A DNA stretch of 64,000 nucleotides. Origin: Skeletonema tropicum (taxonomy: Eukaryota; Bacillariophyta; Thalassiosirophyceae; Thalassiosirales; Thalassiosiraceae). Each line of letters starts with the position of its first letter. Within the stretch, counting starts at the first letter, position 1. A program made the position numbers and the translations under genes. Under the pieces are notes generated by a model. The model was not told where the DNA came from. It saw only the letters and a program-made list of their open reading frames with translations, and did no database searches. The stretch is taken from positions 3,224,001 through 3,288,000 of the forward strand of contig CM074130.1 in assembly GCA_037178625.1 (NCBI GenBank), read 5' to 3'. Of the stretch, positions 62,361-64,000 are shown piece after piece.

Positions 62361-64000
62361 TTACAATCTCGAGTCAAATGCGTAAGGTACTTTGTAGCCA
62401 CAGTCGTCTCTTGTACCAACATTTCCTTGTCCGTCGCTGCTACCATATCCACTGAAACATTGACACAATCCTGTGTCTGTATTGCATACGCCTCGACCAG
62501 AGCACTCGATAAATTCTTTCGTTCCTGTCTGGAGAGTGCTCATTGATAATATTCCGTCGATATCCGAGTGTGTGTTGGTGACAATTATCTCTGGGACATC
62601 ACCCGTTGGCGACAGAAATTCAATCTCAACTTGCTGGCCGACGTCTCTGCATACTTGCAAGGAGTCTGCTTCGAGCGATGGAGCTCCAACGTAGATATGT
62701 GGATCAGTGTAAGAGACAGAAACACTTTCAATTGTCGGGAGAGCATTGATTATTGCTTCCAACTCAGCAGCGGTATTTGTGACTGACACGGTGGCTGACT
62801 CGTCACGAAATGAAAGCTCGAATAAGCCGGAATCGTCGCTGTCAAAACAAGTCAGCTGCTGTACTTCATTCTTCTGATGTTGTGAGTGTGGATCGTCTCC
62901 AAAGGGACAACTTCTCAGTTCACATTGAAACCCATGATATCCTTCAGAGCACAAACATCCAAAAAGTTGGTCATGATCCCAAGTGAGAGGATCATTTGGG
63001 TTTGTCCCATAGGTAGATGGCGTCAAAACTCCGTTCACGCGGTTCTTTTGTGCAAGTGCAGACATGGATAAACATTCGCCATGGCCATTACAGTCGTTAG
63101 CGCATGTCATGTACTGACACGCTCCTCCTTCGAAGCCTTCAGCACATTCGCATTGTCCGCTTGTACGGTCACAAAGACCCATGTCAGAGCACTCTTTCAA
63201 GTCGTGAGCTGTATTATCGTCCGTGGGGAATGAGTGCCAACTCTTTCCCATGGGGCAGTCAATCAAGGCACAATCAGGCCCACTCCTTCCTTGTTCGCAT
63301 TCGCATCGATAGTTTGGAGGACCTGAACAAACACCTTTTCCTAGACATGCAGGTTCACCTGGGCAACTTGAAGTAGTCCCTGACTCCCTGAATCCGCAGT
63401 CCCCTCTTGTGCCAGCGTTACCGTATCCGTCGCTTGTAGCCCACTCAGCAAGACAGTCGCAAACACCCTTATCTTCGTCGCATGTTCCGTGCATTGAGCA
63501 AACATCTGACTCCTTGTCACCGGTAACAACTTTTTGAGAAGTGATGAGAGGGATATCTAACCCAGACGTCTGGCCAAGGAGCTTTCCATCAGGAATCAAA
63601 AGGGGCAAGTCGCCAAAGTTTTGCAGAAAGGTCACTTGGATCTGGTTACCAGACGAGATGCAAGCTTTATCTACACCAACCGTCCAAGATACCGCCACCT
63701 TTGGCTGCTGTCCGTCAAGACTTGACAATGCATTAATAGCGTCCATTACCTGGGACACGGATGCATCGACGGAAATAGGAGCCGTGGTCTTTTTATCAAA
63801 GCTCAAAGTGAAAGTACCAAAGTCTGCGTGACATTCAAGTAGCTGTACCTCGTTGTTTTGGCCCGTAGTCAGGGGATCGTCACCTTTCGCACACGTTCTA
63901 CGTGAACAATCATATCCGGTGTATCCCTTATCGCATAAGCAGCCGTACCAATTATCTGCCTCCCAAGTTTCGTAGGTATAAGTTGACATGCAGGCACCGT
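62361..64000 (-). CDS. EGF-like repeat secreted or surface protein, 5' end beyond window
   Basis: The frame is open from 64000 to the stop at 62361, so at least 546 residues are encoded and the N-terminus lies outside the window. The protein is a Cys-rich array of EGF/tenascin-like units (GCLCDKGYTGYDCSRRTCAKGDDP, CSMHGTCDEDKGVCDCLAEW, CLGKGVCSGPPNYRCECEQGRSGPDC, CDRTSGQCECAEGFEGGAC). Between them are two beta-rich inserts of about 100 residues that begin after PKG/FGDDP-type sites (EVQLLECHADFGTFTLSF; EVQQLTCFDSDDSGLFELSF). The two inserts are clearly repeats of each other, so the domain unit is EGF-EGF-insert. An extracellular or adhesive role is inferred. Tail-to-tail with ATR, 53 bp apart. 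The visible C-terminus shows no membrane anchor. Confidence 0.85.
   Translation of the reverse strand, partial: GACMSTYTYETWEADNWYGCLCDKGYTGYDCSRRTCAKGDDPLTTGQNNEVQLLECHADFGTFTLSFDKKTTAPISVDASVSQVMDAINALSSLDGQQPKVAVSWTVGVDKACISSGNQIQVTFLQNFGDLPLLIPDGKLLGQTSGLDIPLITSQKVVTGDKESDVCSMHGTCDEDKGVCDCLAEWATSDGYGNAGTRGDCGFRESGTTSSCPGEPACLGKGVCSGPPNYRCECEQGRSGPDCALIDCPMGKSWHSFPTDDNTAHDLKECSDMGLCDRTSGQCECAEGFEGGACQYMTCANDCNGHGECLSMSALAQKNRVNGVLTPSTYGTNPNDPLTWDHDQLFGCLCSEGYHGFQCELRSCPFGDDPHSQHQKNEVQQLTCFDSDDSGLFELSFRDESATVSVTNTAAELEAIINALPTIESVSVSYTDPHIYVGAPSLEADSLQVCRDVGQQVEIEFLSPTGDVPEIIVTNTHSDIDGILSMSTLQTGTKEFIECSGRGVCNTDTGLCQCFSGYGSSDGQGNVGTRDDCGYKVPYAFDSRL

Overview
The window is nuclear DNA of a photosynthetic stramenopile, most likely a centric diatom. 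Three things point there. Many genes are broken by short GT-AG introns (about 73-151 bp). Several predicted proteins begin with a signal peptide ending in an ASAFAP-like motif with phenylalanine (ILAF, DAF, SAF, GFAP), the bipartite plastid-targeting presequence of algae with secondary red plastids. The gene content is typically eukaryotic (ATR, primase, TRAPP, SNAP, SWR1 subunits). No species is named because no similarity search was possible.

Layout, left to right. 1-2017: the 3' end of the arginyltransferase ATE1 faces TRAPPC13. 2018-3376: two non-autonomous DNA elements, a 548-bp hAT-type MITE with an exact 8-bp target duplication and a GC-rich foldback. 3377-6517: a plastid pseudouridine synthase and an alpha2delta-like VWA membrane protein. 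6974-10045: a tandem array of a ~186-bp monomer. 10505-15020: a hypothetical protein, a plastid ribosome-hibernation factor (long HPF) and a plastid protein with a rubredoxin-like zinc ribbon. 15263-15830: tRNA-Asp(GTC) and tRNA-Gln(CTG). 16028-26716: three paralogous plastid EGY/S2P-type metalloproteases, with the primase small subunit and gamma-SNAP between the second and third. 27041-29215: DMAP1/SWC4.

29330-32600 is repeat-rich: compound minisatellites, an OTU-like ORF and a 1.65-kb element with inverted ends. 32951-46950: a G3BP-like RNA-binding protein, RNase H2 subunit B, an MFS transporter, an acidic nuclear protein, a 296-bp TA-flanked MITE, VPS72/YL1 with an out-of-frame homeodomain-like continuation, and a TPLATE-like coat protein. 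47020-50782: an SLC25 carrier, an ankyrin-repeat pseudogene with four frame shifts and a LINE reverse-transcriptase fragment. 51862-62307: an eight-exon ATR kinase gene whose modelled exons sum to an intact 3289-residue frame. 62361-64000: a secreted or surface EGF-repeat protein that runs off the right edge.

Two themes recur. Plastid proteostasis and translation: three EGY proteases, HPF, the pseudouridine synthase and the zinc-ribbon protein. Genome maintenance and chromatin: primase, RNase H2B, ATR, and the SWR1/NuA4 subunits SWC4 and VPS72. This looks like ordinary interspersed nuclear gene order, not an operon-like system. The least explained parts are the satellite array, the clustered EGY paralogs, and the VPS72/homeodomain junction.
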